The position numbers were made by a program, and so were the translations under genes. A stretch of 64,000 nucleotides of DNA from positions 55,095-119,094 of the forward strand of contig CAMVOL010000003.1 in assembly GCA_947169105.1 (NCBI GenBank). Reading direction: 5' to 3'. The notes under the pieces were generated by a model that saw only the letters and a program-made list of their open reading frames with translations, was not told where the DNA came from and searched no databases. Of this stretch, positions 10,760 through 20,568 are shown piece by piece. Each line of letters starts with the position of its first letter. Within the stretch, counting starts at the first letter, position 1. The stretch comes from an uncultured Bacteroidales bacterium. GTDB taxonomy: Bacteria; Bacteroidota; Bacteroidia; Bacteroidales; WCHB1-69.

Positions 10760-12247
10760 TTATTTTCTGGTAAAAAAATACTTGATTTTCTTGACAATAT
10801 TGAGATACGTGTCGGGGGAAAGCACTGCCGAATCCATAGTTGCCTTGTACGTGAGGAAGATACAGATGGGCAAAATGATGAAGGTGGACAGCCACATGCC
10901 AATCCACGGCGCGATTTCGCCACTTTTGGCCATCTTTTCGCCAATGATGGAAATCACAAAATAGAAAGCAAAAAAGACGACGGTAATCACCAACGGGACA
11001 CCGATTCCCCCTTTACGGATAATGGTGCCGAGCGGGGCGCCGATGAAAAAGAAGAGGAAACAGGCCAGTGCAAGGGTGAATTTCCGGTGCCATTCAATCT
11101 GATAGGAAAACAGCAAAAGGTCATCAATATCAACGATATCGAAGGCCGAGCCGCAGGTGTTCATAATCTCATTGGAACGCTGGATGGCATAATCAAGAAT
11201 CTGTCTCTGTGCCGCTATGGGAAGACTTTTCATAGCTATTTCCGGTTCCGTCAGGGCCAGCGACAAATAACCGCTATCTCTAAGTAATTGTGTATTAAAA
11301 AAATAGGTCTGTTCTGAAAAACGAAGTCCTATCCGTTGCAGCCGTTGCGACCGTTCCTGTTGGATGGTGTCGATTTCTGCCGACAGTTCACTGATGGTCA
11401 TTGACTGGTTGCTGGATTTGAAGAAAGACTCGTCGGCCTTCTGCATTTCGAAGGAGGAGAGGTCCATCTTCATATACTGTTTGCTGAACTTCATAAAGAA
11501 GAGCGGATATTCTGAGCGGCGGTTGTTCTGGTTGCTGCTTTCATCCCAGAAGAAACCATCGTAAAGCGTGAAGAGGAAGTAATGTTTGTCGGGGGTCATC
11601 ATCATGGTGCCTCGTTTGGCGTATGTCATTTTCACATTGCCACGCCGTTGCGAATGGTCATAGATGATGACATCTTCAATATTCTCATTATCAAGGTGTT
11701 TCTTTCCTACACGAATGGTAAAATCACCGAAGCCGTCATAGAAGGAACCTTCGGTGATGCTCAATGCCGGCTTCTGCTCCCGAATTTCATACAGGAGGGT
11801 CTTCATCTTCACATTGGCTATCGGTAACACATTGTTAGAGAACCAGAAAGAGAAAAGTCCTATCAGCAAGGAAAGGAAGGCAAGGGGACGCATCAGCGAC
11901 GTGACAGAAATTCCCGCCGACTTCATTGCGACAATCTCGTATTTTTCGCCCAAATTGCCGAAGGTCATCAATGAGGAAAGTAGCACTGCCAGCGGTAGCG
12001 CCAACGAAAAGAAGGTGGCGGACGCGTAGAAAAGCAGCTTCAGAATGAGGTACCATTCCAACCCTTTGCCGACCAAATCATCCACATATTTCCAAAGAAA
12101 CTGCATCAGGATAATGAGCAGCGACAGGAAGAAAGTGAGGATGAATGGCGGTATGAAATTCTTCACCAAATATCTGTAAATGATTTTGGTAAAGGGAATT
12201 GGGATAAAAGAACTTCGGTGCTTTTCTCGGGGAGGTTCCACGGCCAA
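10760..12247 (-). CDS. LptF/LptG family LPS-export permease
   Basis: Inner-membrane permease family that moves lipopolysaccharide out of the inner membrane with the LptB ATPase. 495 residues: three N-terminal transmembrane segments (about residues 35-55, 78-100, 115-138), a long periplasmic region (about 140-380) and three C-terminal segments (about 385-470) with FLFFFIGAPLGTIIRKGG. Bacteroidetes members have this larger periplasmic region. No ATG lies near the N-terminus: the frame begins with TTG (12247), or GTG at 12241, 5 nt past the transketolase stop. Whether it corresponds to LptF or LptG is not clear. Confidence 0.87.
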   Translation of the reverse strand: MAVEPPREKHRSSFIPIPFTKIIYRYLVKNFIPPFILTFFLSLLIILMQFLWKYVDDLVGKGLEWYLILKLLFYASATFFSLALPLAVLLSSLMTFGNLGEKYEIVAMKSAGISVTSLMRPLAFLSLLIGLFSFWFSNNVLPIANVKMKTLLYEIREQKPALSITEGSFYDGFGDFTIRVGKKHLDNENIEDVIIYDHSQRRGNVKMTYAKRGTMMMTPDKHYFLFTLYDGFFWDESSNQNNRRSEYPLFFMKFSKQYMKMDLSSFEMQKADESFFKSSNQSMTISELSAEIDTIQQERSQRLQRIGLRFSEQTYFFNTQLLRDSGYLSLALTEPEIAMKSLPIAAQRQILDYAIQRSNEIMNTCGSAFDIVDIDDLLLFSYQIEWHRKFTLALACFLFFFIGAPLGTIIRKGGIGVPLVITVVFFAFYFVISIIGEKMAKSGEIAPWIGMWLSTFIILPICIFLTYKATMDSAVLSPDTYLNIVKKIKYFFTRK

Positions 12248-12252
12248 AGGAT

Positions 12253-13101
12253 TTAGTAATCACCCAAGGAAGTTTTGGGGAGCTGGGCCAGCGCCTTTTC
12301 AGTCTGCTCAGCATTGGGAGGTGTGCCGTGCCACTTGTGCGTACCCATCATAAAATCAACGCCCATCCCCATTTCCGTCTTCATCACGATGACGACAGGG
12401 CGGCCGTTATGGAGTTTTTTCTTAGCTTCATTCAGAGTGGAAACCACCTCCTCCATATTGTTGCCGTCCATTTCAAGGACAAGCCAGTTGAAAGCGGTGA
12501 ATTTGTCGCGCAACGAACCGAGAGGCATCACATCATCGGTGGAGCCGTCGATTTGTTTCTGGTTATAATCAACGATAGCAATCAGATTATCAACGTGTTT
12601 CGCACCGGCAAACATATAAGCTTCCCACACTTGGCCCTCTTCCAGTTCGCCGTCGCCGCCGAGTACGAAGACCGTTTTGTCATCCCCGTTGGCTTTCTTG
12701 GCGAGGGCGGCGCCGATGGCCACGGAGTAGCCCTGACCGAGGGAACCGGAGGCGACACGGAGACCGGGAAGATGCTCAACAGGAGTGGGGTGCCCCTGAA
12801 GGCGAGTACCCAACTTACGGAACGTAGCAAGCTCTGAAACAGGAAAATAGCCACGACGGGCCATCACGCTATAAAGCATCGGAGAGATATGACCGTTGGA
12901 CAGGAAAAACATATCCTCTCCCCTACCCTCACGGGTAAAGTTTGCGGGGTCAATATCCATCACGTTGAAATACAATGCTGTAACTAAATCCGTACAACCC
13001 AACGAACCGCCCGGATGGCCGGAGTTGGCACCACTTACCATTCGGATAATGTCCCTACGGACTTGTGCAGCAATTTCCTGCAGTTGAGCAATCGTTTTCA
13101 T
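12253..13101 (-). CDS. Transketolase, N-terminal (ThDP-binding) subunit
   Basis: 282 residues, equal to the N-terminal third of transketolase as found in split two-subunit enzymes. Motifs: NSGHPGGSLGCTDLVTA (about residue 25), the ThDP/Mg signature GGDGELEEGQVWEA (about 148) and VDYNQKQIDG (about 177). The pentose-phosphate reaction needs the C-terminal subunit, normally encoded directly downstream. Here the next gene is the LptF/LptG-like permease and no partner is in the window. Together with dxs two genes further on, this puts two ThDP enzymes in one operon. Confidence 0.92.
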   Translation of the reverse strand: MKTIAQLQEIAAQVRRDIIRMVSGANSGHPGGSLGCTDLVTALYFNVMDIDPANFTREGRGEDMFFLSNGHISPMLYSVMARRGYFPVSELATFRKLGTRLQGHPTPVEHLPGLRVASGSLGQGYSVAIGAALAKKANGDDKTVFVLGGDGELEEGQVWEAYMFAGAKHVDNLIAIVDYNQKQIDGSTDDVMPLGSLRDKFTAFNWLVLEMDGNNMEEVVSTLNEAKKKLHNGRPVVIVMKTEMGMGVDFMMGTHKWHGTPPNAEQTEKALAQLPKTSLGDY

Positions 13102-13108
13102 AATTCGG

Positions 13109-13636
13109 TTATTTTATCTCTTTTACTTCCACCTGACGGGACAATTCTTCCTGCATTTGAATCATATAATAGGCACCAAGACCCATAATTAGTTCTATAT
13201 TAGGTAAATATAAGAAATCTTTGGCGACTTCCACGTACCCGCGAATTTGTCCGTCAAGGGTAAGTTTGTATTTCACGACGGGGCGGTTCTTGTCATTCAA
13301 CCACGCCCATTGGTTTTTCCAAAGGTCGAAAATCGAGAAATAGTAGTTCACACCGTCCAACGAAAGGGCGCTGCGCACCGTGATGTTGATGGGAGAATTG
13401 GTGAGGATGTTCCCTGTTTTTTCCTCCTTGATGGAAACGTATGGACGGAAAAAACCGTAACGTTCAATCAGATAGGCCCCTTTGGGTGTTTCAATACGAG
13501 CCAAAGTGCCTTCCCCATATATCAAATCAACGGAAACAAAGCAGTCGTTGCCGACGGAAATGTGGTAGTATTTCTTACCAATATCCGGCTTAACCAACTG
13601 GAACTCTGACAGATGTGTTTCGCAGACGGGTTTCAT
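13109..13636 (-). CDS. Conserved hypothetical protein
   Basis: 175 residues, soluble and beta-rich, with no signal peptide. Segments include GKKYYHISVGNDCFVSVD, TPKGAYLIERYGFF and YYFSIFDLWKNQWAWL. The pattern of regular short strands and a final hydrophobic helix (about 148-166) faintly resembles the tubby/scramblase-like fold, but I cannot claim membership. It lies in the greA-dxs operon, 3 nt after the HIT gene stop and 8 nt before the transketolase ATG. Confidence 0.65.
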   Translation of the reverse strand: MKPVCETHLSEFQLVKPDIGKKYYHISVGNDCFVSVDLIYGEGTLARIETPKGAYLIERYGFFRPYVSIKEEKTGNILTNSPINITVRSALSLDGVNYYFSIFDLWKNQWAWLNDKNRPVVKYKLTLDGQIRGYVEVAKDFLYLPNIELIMGLGAYYMIQMQEELSRQVEVKEIK

Positions 13637-13638
13637 GC

Positions 13639-14037
13639 TTATAATTTTACAGAAGCGGCGATTTTTTGGGCGGTTTCACGGAATTCCTCTTCGCTGAGCT
13701 TACAGCGGGGGTTGGTGAAGTTAAGGTCACCTTCTTTGGAGATCGGCACGAGGTGGATGTGTGCGTGGGGCACTTCAAGGCCGATGACCGCCACGCCAAT
13801 GCGCTGACAGGGGATATTTTCCTGAATGGCAAGGGCCACTTTTTTGGCAAAGACCATCATTCCGGCCACAGTTTCATCGTCAAGGGCGAAAATGTAGTCG
13901 TTCTGTTCCTTCGGGACGACGAGTGTGTGTCCTTTCGCCAACGGGCTGATGTCCAAAAATGCAAAATAACGGTCGTTTTCGGCGATTTTATAGCAGGGTA
14001 TTTCTCCTTTGATGATTCTGGTAAACAAAGTATCCAT
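13639..14037 (-). CDS. HIT family nucleotide-binding hydrolase
   Basis: 132 residues, the usual size for a bacterial HINT-like protein. The histidine triad is EVPHAHIHLVPI (about residues 90-101), and the N-terminal TLFTRIIKGEIPCYKIAEND is typical. It probably hydrolyses purine nucleotide phosphoramidates or related dinucleotides. The ATG overlaps the greA stop by one base (TAATG), indicating translational coupling. Confidence 0.93.
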   Translation of the reverse strand: MDTLFTRIIKGEIPCYKIAENDRYFAFLDISPLAKGHTLVVPKEQNDYIFALDDETVAGMMVFAKKVALAIQENIPCQRIGVAVIGLEVPHAHIHLVPISKEGDLNFTNPRCKLSEEEFRETAQKIAASVKL

Positions 14038-14510
14038 TAGCGGGCAATTTTAACGATTTCAAAATTAAGGACACCGACGGGAGCCATCACTTCGGCCACT
14101 TCCCCGACTTTTTTTCCGAGAAGACCTTTGGCGATGGGCGAAGAGACGGAAATTTTGCCTTCTTTGAAGTTGGCTTCCGATTCAGGGACAATCGTGTAAA
14201 CGAACTGTTGGCCGTTTTTCAAGTTCTTGATAGTCACGATGGAATAGATCAAAATCTTGGAAGTGTCCAGCTTGGATTCGTCAAGGATACGGGCATTGGC
14301 AATGAGGTTCTGCAATTTGGCAATTTTCATTTCAAGAAGGCCTTGTGCCTCTTTTGCGGAGTCATACTCGGCATTTTCCGAAAGGTCTCCTTTGTCACGG
14401 GCTTCCGCAATCATAGCGGAAATACGGGGACGTTCCACAGTTTCAAGCTGAAGAAGTTCCTCTTTCAATTGTGCCAGACCTTCGGCTGAATAGTATTGGA
14501 TTTCACTCAT
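14037..14510 (-). CDS. greA: Transcription elongation factor GreA
   Basis: 157 residues. The N-terminal coiled coil (about 5-75, with LSENAEYDSAKEAQG carrying the acidic tip residues) inserts into the RNA polymerase secondary channel and stimulates transcript cleavage. The C-terminal FKBP-like domain (about 80-157) has VSSPIAKGLLGKKVGE. It is the first gene of the operon running to dxs. A hairpin at 14539-14565 separates it from the upstream PorV/PorQ-like gene. No clear TAnnTTTG promoter is visible in the 84-nt gap. Confidence 0.95.
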   Translation of the reverse strand: MSEIQYYSAEGLAQLKEELLQLETVERPRISAMIAEARDKGDLSENAEYDSAKEAQGLLEMKIAKLQNLIANARILDESKLDTSKILIYSIVTIKNLKNGQQFVYTIVPESEANFKEGKISVSSPIAKGLLGKKVGEVAEVMAPVGVLNFEIVKIAR

Positions 14511-14538
14511 TTTCTTTTCTTTTTATATAAAACAATAC

Positions 14539-14565
14539 TAAAGAGGCCTATGAAAAGCCTCTTTA
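14539..14565 (-). terminator. Probable terminator of the TonB/PorV operon
   Basis: A 9-bp stem TAAAGAGGC / GCCTCTTTA with a 9-nt loop lies 30 nt past the PorV/PorQ-like stop. On the minus strand it is followed by GTATTGTTTTATAT, a moderately U-rich tail. Confidence 0.6.
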
Positions 14566-14594
14566 GTTATAGGTTAATAATAGTCTGTTTGTTA

Positions 14595-15761
14595 TTAGAG
14601 AGCGAGTTTCAAGCTAACTGCGTGATTACCGCGCCATTGTGTAGTAAAACGGTAGGAGTAGTCAAGATAAATTTTGGCATTGCCTTTTTCTTTCTTTTGG
14701 AGCGGAATGCCGACTGTGGCACCGAGGGCGGGACCGGTGTACCAAGTGGTACGTTTGTCAGGATTGAACATTCCCGTCTCGAAGTTGTAGCCACCACGTA
14801 CCATAAAGTACTGACCGAAAGCGTATTCAATACCTAGAGTGAAGATGTCGCGGGAGAATGCGTTAGCGGTAAAAGAACCTGCAAGCGTAATTCTGTGGGC
14901 AGCATCGTCACGGGTAAGAAGCTCATCCTGACGCTCTTCCTTCGTCATATCCTTATATTCCTTACCCCAGATAAGGAAGTCGTAGGAAAGACCGAGTACG
15001 AACATAGTCGGAAGCTCGTAGGAAGCGGAACGGCTCTCAAGGGTCTGTTCCCAGTCGAGGTCGTTAGCCACGGCACGGACGGCGAGACCGTCACCTTTAT
15101 AGTGCATCGGGGTACCGATATTCTTCAGGGTCAGACCAATCTTGAAATTTTTGTAAGGACCTGTGAGGTACTGGACGCCGGCGTCAATGGCCCAACCTGT
15201 AGCCTTGGCATCATCCGAACCTGTTTCGGTGATGATCTTCAGAGAAACGCCACCATAGATGTAGTCGTTAAATCTCTTGGCGTAATGAATGCCCAAGTAG
15301 TTAAGTTTCGGGGAGAAAGTACCCATATTACCTTCGGGCTGCGCTTCGGTGGTCATGACAATGTCACCGAATCCCATTGTGAAGAAGGAAACACCAATAA
15401 CACCGAAGTCGCGGACACGTTCCGTCTCTTTATTTTTGAACTTGAGCGCCTGTGCCAATGCAAATTGGTTGATGTTGATTCCTGCACCCGAGCCCACAAG
15501 ATACTGTGTACGGGAGAAGGCTACCTCCGTCTTATTGACGAAGGACATACCACCAATATTGGAATACATGGCTTCCAATCCGCGGATTTCGGCCACACCG
15601 GCTGTCCCCCAACCGGTGGAGCGAGCCCACGGGTCGATAAGGAGATGTTGCGCACCAGACTGACCTGAACGGTCGCGGTTACCTGCATATACGTTAACTG
15701 ACAATGCTGCAAACATGCCAATTAAAGCGCAAATTATTAATGTTCTGTATGTTTTATTCAT
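14595..15761 (-). CDS. PorV/PorQ family outer-membrane beta-barrel protein
   Basis: 388 residues from the ATG at 15761, chosen because it starts the signal peptide (MNKTYRTLIICALIGMFAAL, then VNVYA); an upstream ATG would overlap the preceding gene. The mature part carries the family's N-terminal block (DPWARSTGWGTAGVAEIRG, then GLEAMYSNIGGMSF) followed by alternating aromatic/hydrophobic strands, ending ...HAVSLKLAL. PorV is the T9SS shuttle that binds the C-terminal domains of secreted cargo and passes them to the attachment complex; paralogues are common and some pair with particular partners. It is the third gene of an operon whose second gene is a large secreted protein with a C-terminal sorting-like domain, so a dedicated shuttle is a reasonable inference. 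Confidence 0.85.
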   Translation of the reverse strand: MNKTYRTLIICALIGMFAALSVNVYAGNRDRSGQSGAQHLLIDPWARSTGWGTAGVAEIRGLEAMYSNIGGMSFVNKTEVAFSRTQYLVGSGAGININQFALAQALKFKNKETERVRDFGVIGVSFFTMGFGDIVMTTEAQPEGNMGTFSPKLNYLGIHYAKRFNDYIYGGVSLKIITETGSDDAKATGWAIDAGVQYLTGPYKNFKIGLTLKNIGTPMHYKGDGLAVRAVANDLDWEQTLESRSASYELPTMFVLGLSYDFLIWGKEYKDMTKEERQDELLTRDDAAHRITLAGSFTANAFSRDIFTLGIEYAFGQYFMVRGGYNFETGMFNPDKRTTWYTGPALGATVGIPLQKKEKGNAKIYLDYSYRFTTQWRGNHAVSLKLAL

Positions 15762-15792
15762 AATCTTGAGTTTTAGCGAATTAATAATTACG

Positions 15793-18700
15793 TTAGAATG
15801 CATTCAAGTCAGTCGGACGCATAGCGGCAAAGAACTTGAGAGTCCGTTCGCCGATGCCCGGTGCGTTTACATGAATAATATAAATACCACTGGAAACAGG
15901 GATGTTGGCAGAGTTCTTCAAATCCCAGTTCACATACGTGCTAGCATCACCTTTGGTCAGTCGTCTGACGAGGATGCCACCCACCGTGTAAATGGAGATG
16001 GTCACTTGGTCAGCACCATCCTCATAGCTGGGCAAGTTCACGATCTTGACATAGGTCTCAAGAGCGCCACCTTCGTAAGTGGAATAACCGTAATACGGAT
16101 TCGGGACGATGTTGATTTTGTCAAGAAGTTCCTTGGCTGCATCCGTGCCTATGGTTGCCATATTGGTCTGGGCGGCGATGTTCTTCGTGGTGAAGCTGTA
16201 CATCGGATAGTTGTCGTTCTCGGTGACTTCTGGCCCCACGCCCATACCTGAAGAGTAACGCATATACGGACGAGAGACACGAATCTTGATGGTGGCCTCA
16301 TTCGACAGCCAATTCTTCTCCTGCATAAAGGCCGGCATCGGGATGCTGGTCCACATCACATTGTTGAACAATTGTGCTTTTCTATTCTTACGTTGTTGGT
16401 TATCATAATCTGTAGCATTCACAAAAGTATTAAACTTATTCATCAACCAAGCACCTTCGTCGTAAGGTCCACAATCATAATCTGACTGGAAATTACGAGT
16501 TTTTGTATTGTTTCTGTAGTAAACAGAACAAGTGTTCCCTGAACTTCCGACAATATAGATATAGTGACGACCGCCCCAACAAGGAGCTTCAAAATCTTCA
16601 CCGTATCTGTCGGGGAATTGTTCAAATAAGCTATTATAAAAACTCTCAGGAATGACCGTATCTGCTTCCGTCAATCCGAAAAGAGTAGGATTGGCAAGTT
16701 TCGCATAAGTGCTTGTGGGATTGAATAGCATATCGTTACCATTATTTGCAGGATCAGAAGAGTTTTCTGCGAACATGATATTCAAACGTTCACCTGTTTC
16801 CACATTGATGGCATAACCTGGGAACCAGCCCATACCATAACCTGTGCCATCAGGATTACCGTTTTTGTCAACGGAGGCGTGCTTACGCGGTTCATACGGA
16901 AGGGCGTTACCTTCTGATTTCGTATAATCATCGCAAGATTCAAGGACAATGCAACGGGTCCACTTGTCTTTATCAGGAGTAAGGATAATGTCAACTGAGT
17001 AAAGATTCGTCAGTGTTTGGTTATAACCAGAAGGATGAGACCAAGCTGTTTTTGTCATATCCTGGAAACTCCAATAATAAGGTGTCGGAACCGCATCATC
17101 TTTATTACCCACTTTATGAGGTCCGATCCAGTCTGGGGAGATGAATTTAGCTTGCGGACCACCATAGTAAGGCGAACTCAGAACATAGGGAGCCCATGTG
17201 CCGCCGACTACTTTTTCAAACTGTGAATTAGGATCCTTCCATGCGCGGGAAGTCCAATTAGTGTTCAATGTTCCGCTACGCATTAGCTGGAAGAAGTCTT
17301 CCGTTTTCCACTTGGAGTACTCGTCTTCCACACCATCTTGTGTGCCAGAAGCGTCATCCCACGGACCTGCTTCCTGAACACCACTGCGAATCCAGTTGCT
17401 GGGAATATTACCATCCATATCCGCCACACCACTCAACCATTGTTTTGTTTCGTCCGCATAACTGATTTCAGAACCAAGAAAATCAACCTGTGCATAGGAA
17501 GAGATGTTTTTATAGGTGTTTCCACCATTATTCTTTACCCATTCTGCAAGATTGTCCTGATGGATTTGGAAAGGATAGTCCAGAATGGAAATAGACAAAC
17601 CGTGATCAATAATCAGTTTGGTCTGCGGGTCTTCGTAATTGATCAGTTGTTCATTGACCATTGAAATAGCGACATCGGAAGAAATTTCCTCTTCAACAAT
17701 GCCGTTCTCATCCAAAACTTGGAGAACCCACGTGGTTTGGGGTGTAACCATCGTATCCTCGGGCTCCACAAACTTGATAATATAGTCTTTGGGCTGCACT
17801 TTCAGCGGGTTCACAACCTTGACATTGATAGGACCGTAGTTGTTCTTGTAAGTGATCTTGTCAACTCTATTGTTCCTCAGAATCTGGTCACGTGTCTCGT
17901 CCGTAATATCAAGGAACAGACCACCATTGCCCTGACCTTCCACACGGGTGATCATCGGCTGTGTGCCATATTCGCAATTGATAACGGTTCCACCGTTCTC
18001 CTGCTGTGCATCGTGCGGAATGCCCACGTAAGGCTTACCGGCATTTTCTTGATCACCAATATTGCGACGACCCGCGAGGAAAGTGGTCTTCTGCCCTTCC
18101 AGACCATGATCGGAATCCACCTCTGTAGAGTAGGTCAGGTAGTTATTATAACCATAGGCCAAAACAAGGAAGTAGTATTTCTTATGGTTAATCAGCTGGG
18201 TGGCGGTAGTGGCAAACGCGTCTTCCGTGACAACGAAAGAATGGCGGATACCCAAATCCTCTCCGTTCACTTTCAAAACCGGTGCGGAGGTTCCGATAGC
18301 GTCATCATATACCCAGTTCACCAACTGGCTGACACCGTTCTGAATGTCACACTGGGCAATCAGACGGATTTTGTCAAGGTCGCCGATATCAGTGGCACTC
18401 ACGTACTCATTGGCACACTGGTAAATCATATAACCTTCAAATCTATACTTTCTGTCATATTCAACTTCTTCAAAAGAAGAACTATCGCGAGCTTGAATGA
18501 GGAAGGTATCCACACCATTAATCTGGCAAGCCACTGTATCATATAAAGTATAAATAACTTCGTCCAGACGGGATTCGGAGATGGAGGGGTCTTCTTCTTC
18601 GTAACCTTCGCGGTAGTTATTGCTATTTTCAGAATTGGAGAGATAGATAATCAGCTGGTTGTTCATCTCTTCGATGGTGACATCCGGAGCATCGGGGCCA

Positions 18701-20541
18701 TCCAGCACCTTGAAGCAGTTTTCGAAGAGGGACTGACACTTGTCGTCAGCCACTTTCAGAGCATCGACGGAAGCGGCGGCACCACCACTGGTGGCACGTG
18801 CCCACGGAATACCGACGGTGATGTAGTTGACAGCACCGGCACGCAGGGTGAAAGGTCCGGCAGACTGCATGAAACGACGGTCAGCAGGGGCATTACCCAC
18901 AGCTGTTTCTGTCCAACCGCTAGCAGAATTGTTGTATGTGGCAGGACTCGGAACCTCACCCAATGTACCCCAGTTACAGGGGTCAGAAAGTCCGGGGAAC
19001 ATAAAGTCACATTCAGGACCCGTAGCACCTGTGTTCGGATGGGCATTGCCGCCATATCTCATTTTTGAGTTATCCTTCCAAATACCACGCAACATATTGT
19101 AGTACTCGAAAGCCACATCGGGGTCACCGACTACAGAGTTATCATTGTTGTGGTAAACGAAACGTCTCATACCGAAACGTTCGTTATCAACGATACCGTC
19201 ACCGAAGTTTACGCCGTTGATAGCTTCAGCACGGACGAGAACCATGGAGTCTTCAATCATTGCGTGTGTTTCATCGTTATCCGGATCGGGATCCCAAGAG
19301 AAGGGTTTCATTAACCCGTCCCATCCAACAATGTCGCACTTATGATCCTCACCGTAACTTGCCTTCATGGAAGGACCAAATTCAGCGTTGCCTTCGAAAG
19401 AGGGGTTGTCATAACCATCGGGGTCAAGGTAGGGACCCTGGAAGAAGTCCACACCGACCGCGGGCGGCTGGGCACCGTAGTGCTGCACCAAACCCTGACC
19501 GTCAATGTTACGACCATTGTAGCAGTAACCCAAACCACGGGCGACGTCGCAACCCACATAGTCATCATCCGCATAACCCAAATCGGGGTCAACCCACTGG
19601 GAGAAGTAGGTCTGTGTCAAGTCATACGTAGAACGGTTGATGATTTCGTAGCTGTAGAACGTCATATTGTTCAGCTCGTCGTTGGTAGAGAAACCGAATG
19701 CTTGTGCACGGATTTCCAAACCGATGGGATCGCCCTGTGATTCGGTGTGGGGACCGCCCTTATCGTTGAAAATCCAGTAAAGGGTCTGGTCACCTTTCAG
19801 AACGTGGTCTGCATAAACCATACCGGAGGAGATACCCATTCTCTCTTCGGGGGTTTTCGGGAGCTGTCCGGCAGCGGCGAGTGCACGGTTGGCGGAAGTC
19901 CACGGACAAAGATCATTATCAATATCATAGTACGGATAGTCACCGTTGGCGGGGTTGTACTCACCGTCTTCATCATAGTCGAAGAAGGGGGCGAGGTAGC
20001 GGGACTGACCGGCGGACATATCGTACGGATGAGCGGGCCAATCGCGGATGCTGTTCGGCATCGTATATTCTGAATTATCCCAGTTTGCGATATGGTTCTC
20101 TACTTCGGCACGGGTGATTTTGTAGAATTTGTCGTAGTCGGAGCAAGTCTGCTGGGTAACAGAAGCACCGTTCAACGTAAGAGGACCTGTCCAGAAGTCA
20201 TCACCCCTCTGGCGGAAACGGACGGCAGCCAATTTCAACTGGTCGTTGATATCCTTACCACCAATCCACAGGGCAGCGGCAAACATGGAAGTTTTACCTG
20301 AACCGTAAGGAACTTCGTATTGTGCAATCTCTTCAAACCACATCGTACCATTTGTCTCCAGATATGCACGCACGTTATTGACAATCAACTCATTGGAGTT
20401 AGCTGCCGGCAAACATGTTGAGGCTGCACGAGTCTGAACTCTCGGAACAGCGGAACCACCCCGATACTTCTCGGCATGAAGGGAACCTGATGCCATTAAC
20501 AGGGCGGCTACGAGAACTAAAATCTTGCTGATATTTTTCAT
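15793..20541 (-). CDS. 1582-residue secreted protein with FlgD/T9SS-like C-terminal domain
   Basis: Signal peptide MKNISKILVLVAALLMASG (about residues 1-23), then a very long extracellular region rich in Asp, Asn, Tyr and Gly without a recognisable enzyme domain. There are acidic, calcium-site-like stretches such as FFDYDEDGEYNPANGDYPYY (about 188) and DPDPDNDETHA (about 415). The last ~100 residues form an Ig-like module (VTISIYTVGGILVRRL, then WDLKNSANIPVSSGIYIIHV) resembling FlgD-type and T9SS type A sorting domains, ending KFFAAMRPTDLNAF. Inference: exported through T9SS and held at the surface, probably with the PorV/PorQ-like protein encoded 31 nt downstream. It is preceded by a TonB-receptor-like gene with a 27-nt gap. 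Substrate or activity unknown. Confidence 0.85.
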   Translation of the reverse strand: MKNISKILVLVAALLMASGSLHAEKYRGGSAVPRVQTRAASTCLPAANSNELIVNNVRAYLETNGTMWFEEIAQYEVPYGSGKTSMFAAALWIGGKDINDQLKLAAVRFRQRGDDFWTGPLTLNGASVTQQTCSDYDKFYKITRAEVENHIANWDNSEYTMPNSIRDWPAHPYDMSAGQSRYLAPFFDYDEDGEYNPANGDYPYYDIDNDLCPWTSANRALAAAGQLPKTPEERMGISSGMVYADHVLKGDQTLYWIFNDKGGPHTESQGDPIGLEIRAQAFGFSTNDELNNMTFYSYEIINRSTYDLTQTYFSQWVDPDLGYADDDYVGCDVARGLGYCYNGRNIDGQGLVQHYGAQPPAVGVDFFQGPYLDPDGYDNPSFEGNAEFGPSMKASYGEDHKCDIVGWDGLMKPFSWDPDPDNDETHAMIEDSMVLVRAEAINGVNFGDGIVDNERFGMRRFVYHNNDNSVVGDPDVAFEYYNMLRGIWKDNSKMRYGGNAHPNTGATGPECDFMFPGLSDPCNWGTLGEVPSPATYNNSASGWTETAVGNAPADRRFMQSAGPFTLRAGAVNYITVGIPWARATSGGAAASVDALKVADDKCQSLFENCFKVLDGPDAPDVTIEEMNNQLIIYLSNSENSNNYREGYEEEDPSISESRLDEVIYTLYDTVACQINGVDTFLIQARDSSSFEEVEYDRKYRFEGYMIYQCANEYVSATDIGDLDKIRLIAQCDIQNGVSQLVNWVYDDAIGTSAPVLKVNGEDLGIRHSFVVTEDAFATTATQLINHKKYYFLVLAYGYNNYLTYSTEVDSDHGLEGQKTTFLAGRRNIGDQENAGKPYVGIPHDAQQENGGTVINCEYGTQPMITRVEGQGNGGLFLDITDETRDQILRNNRVDKITYKNNYGPINVKVVNPLKVQPKDYIIKFVEPEDTMVTPQTTWVLQVLDENGIVEEEISSDVAISMVNEQLINYEDPQTKLIIDHGLSISILDYPFQIHQDNLAEWVKNNGGNTYKNISSYAQVDFLGSEISYADETKQWLSGVADMDGNIPSNWIRSGVQEAGPWDDASGTQDGVEDEYSKWKTEDFFQLMRSGTLNTNWTSRAWKDPNSQFEKVVGGTWAPYVLSSPYYGGPQAKFISPDWIGPHKVGNKDDAVPTPYYWSFQDMTKTAWSHPSGYNQTLTNLYSVDIILTPDKDKWTRCIVLESCDDYTKSEGNALPYEPRKHASVDKNGNPDGTGYGMGWFPGYAINVETGERLNIMFAENSSDPANNGNDMLFNPTSTYAKLANPTLFGLTEADTVIPESFYNSLFEQFPDRYGEDFEAPCWGGRHYIYIVGSSGNTCSVYYRNNTKTRNFQSDYDCGPYDEGAWLMNKFNTFVNATDYDNQQRKNRKAQLFNNVMWTSIPMPAFMQEKNWLSNEATIKIRVSRPYMRYSSGMGVGPEVTENDNYPMYSFTTKNIAAQTNMATIGTDAAKELLDKINIVPNPYYGYSTYEGGALETYVKIVNLPSYEDGADQVTISIYTVGGILVRRLTKGDASTYVNWDLKNSANIPVSSGIYIIHVNAPGIGERTLKFFAAMRPTDLNAF

Positions 20542-20568
20542 ATTCTATAATTTTTTTGCTACGATTGA

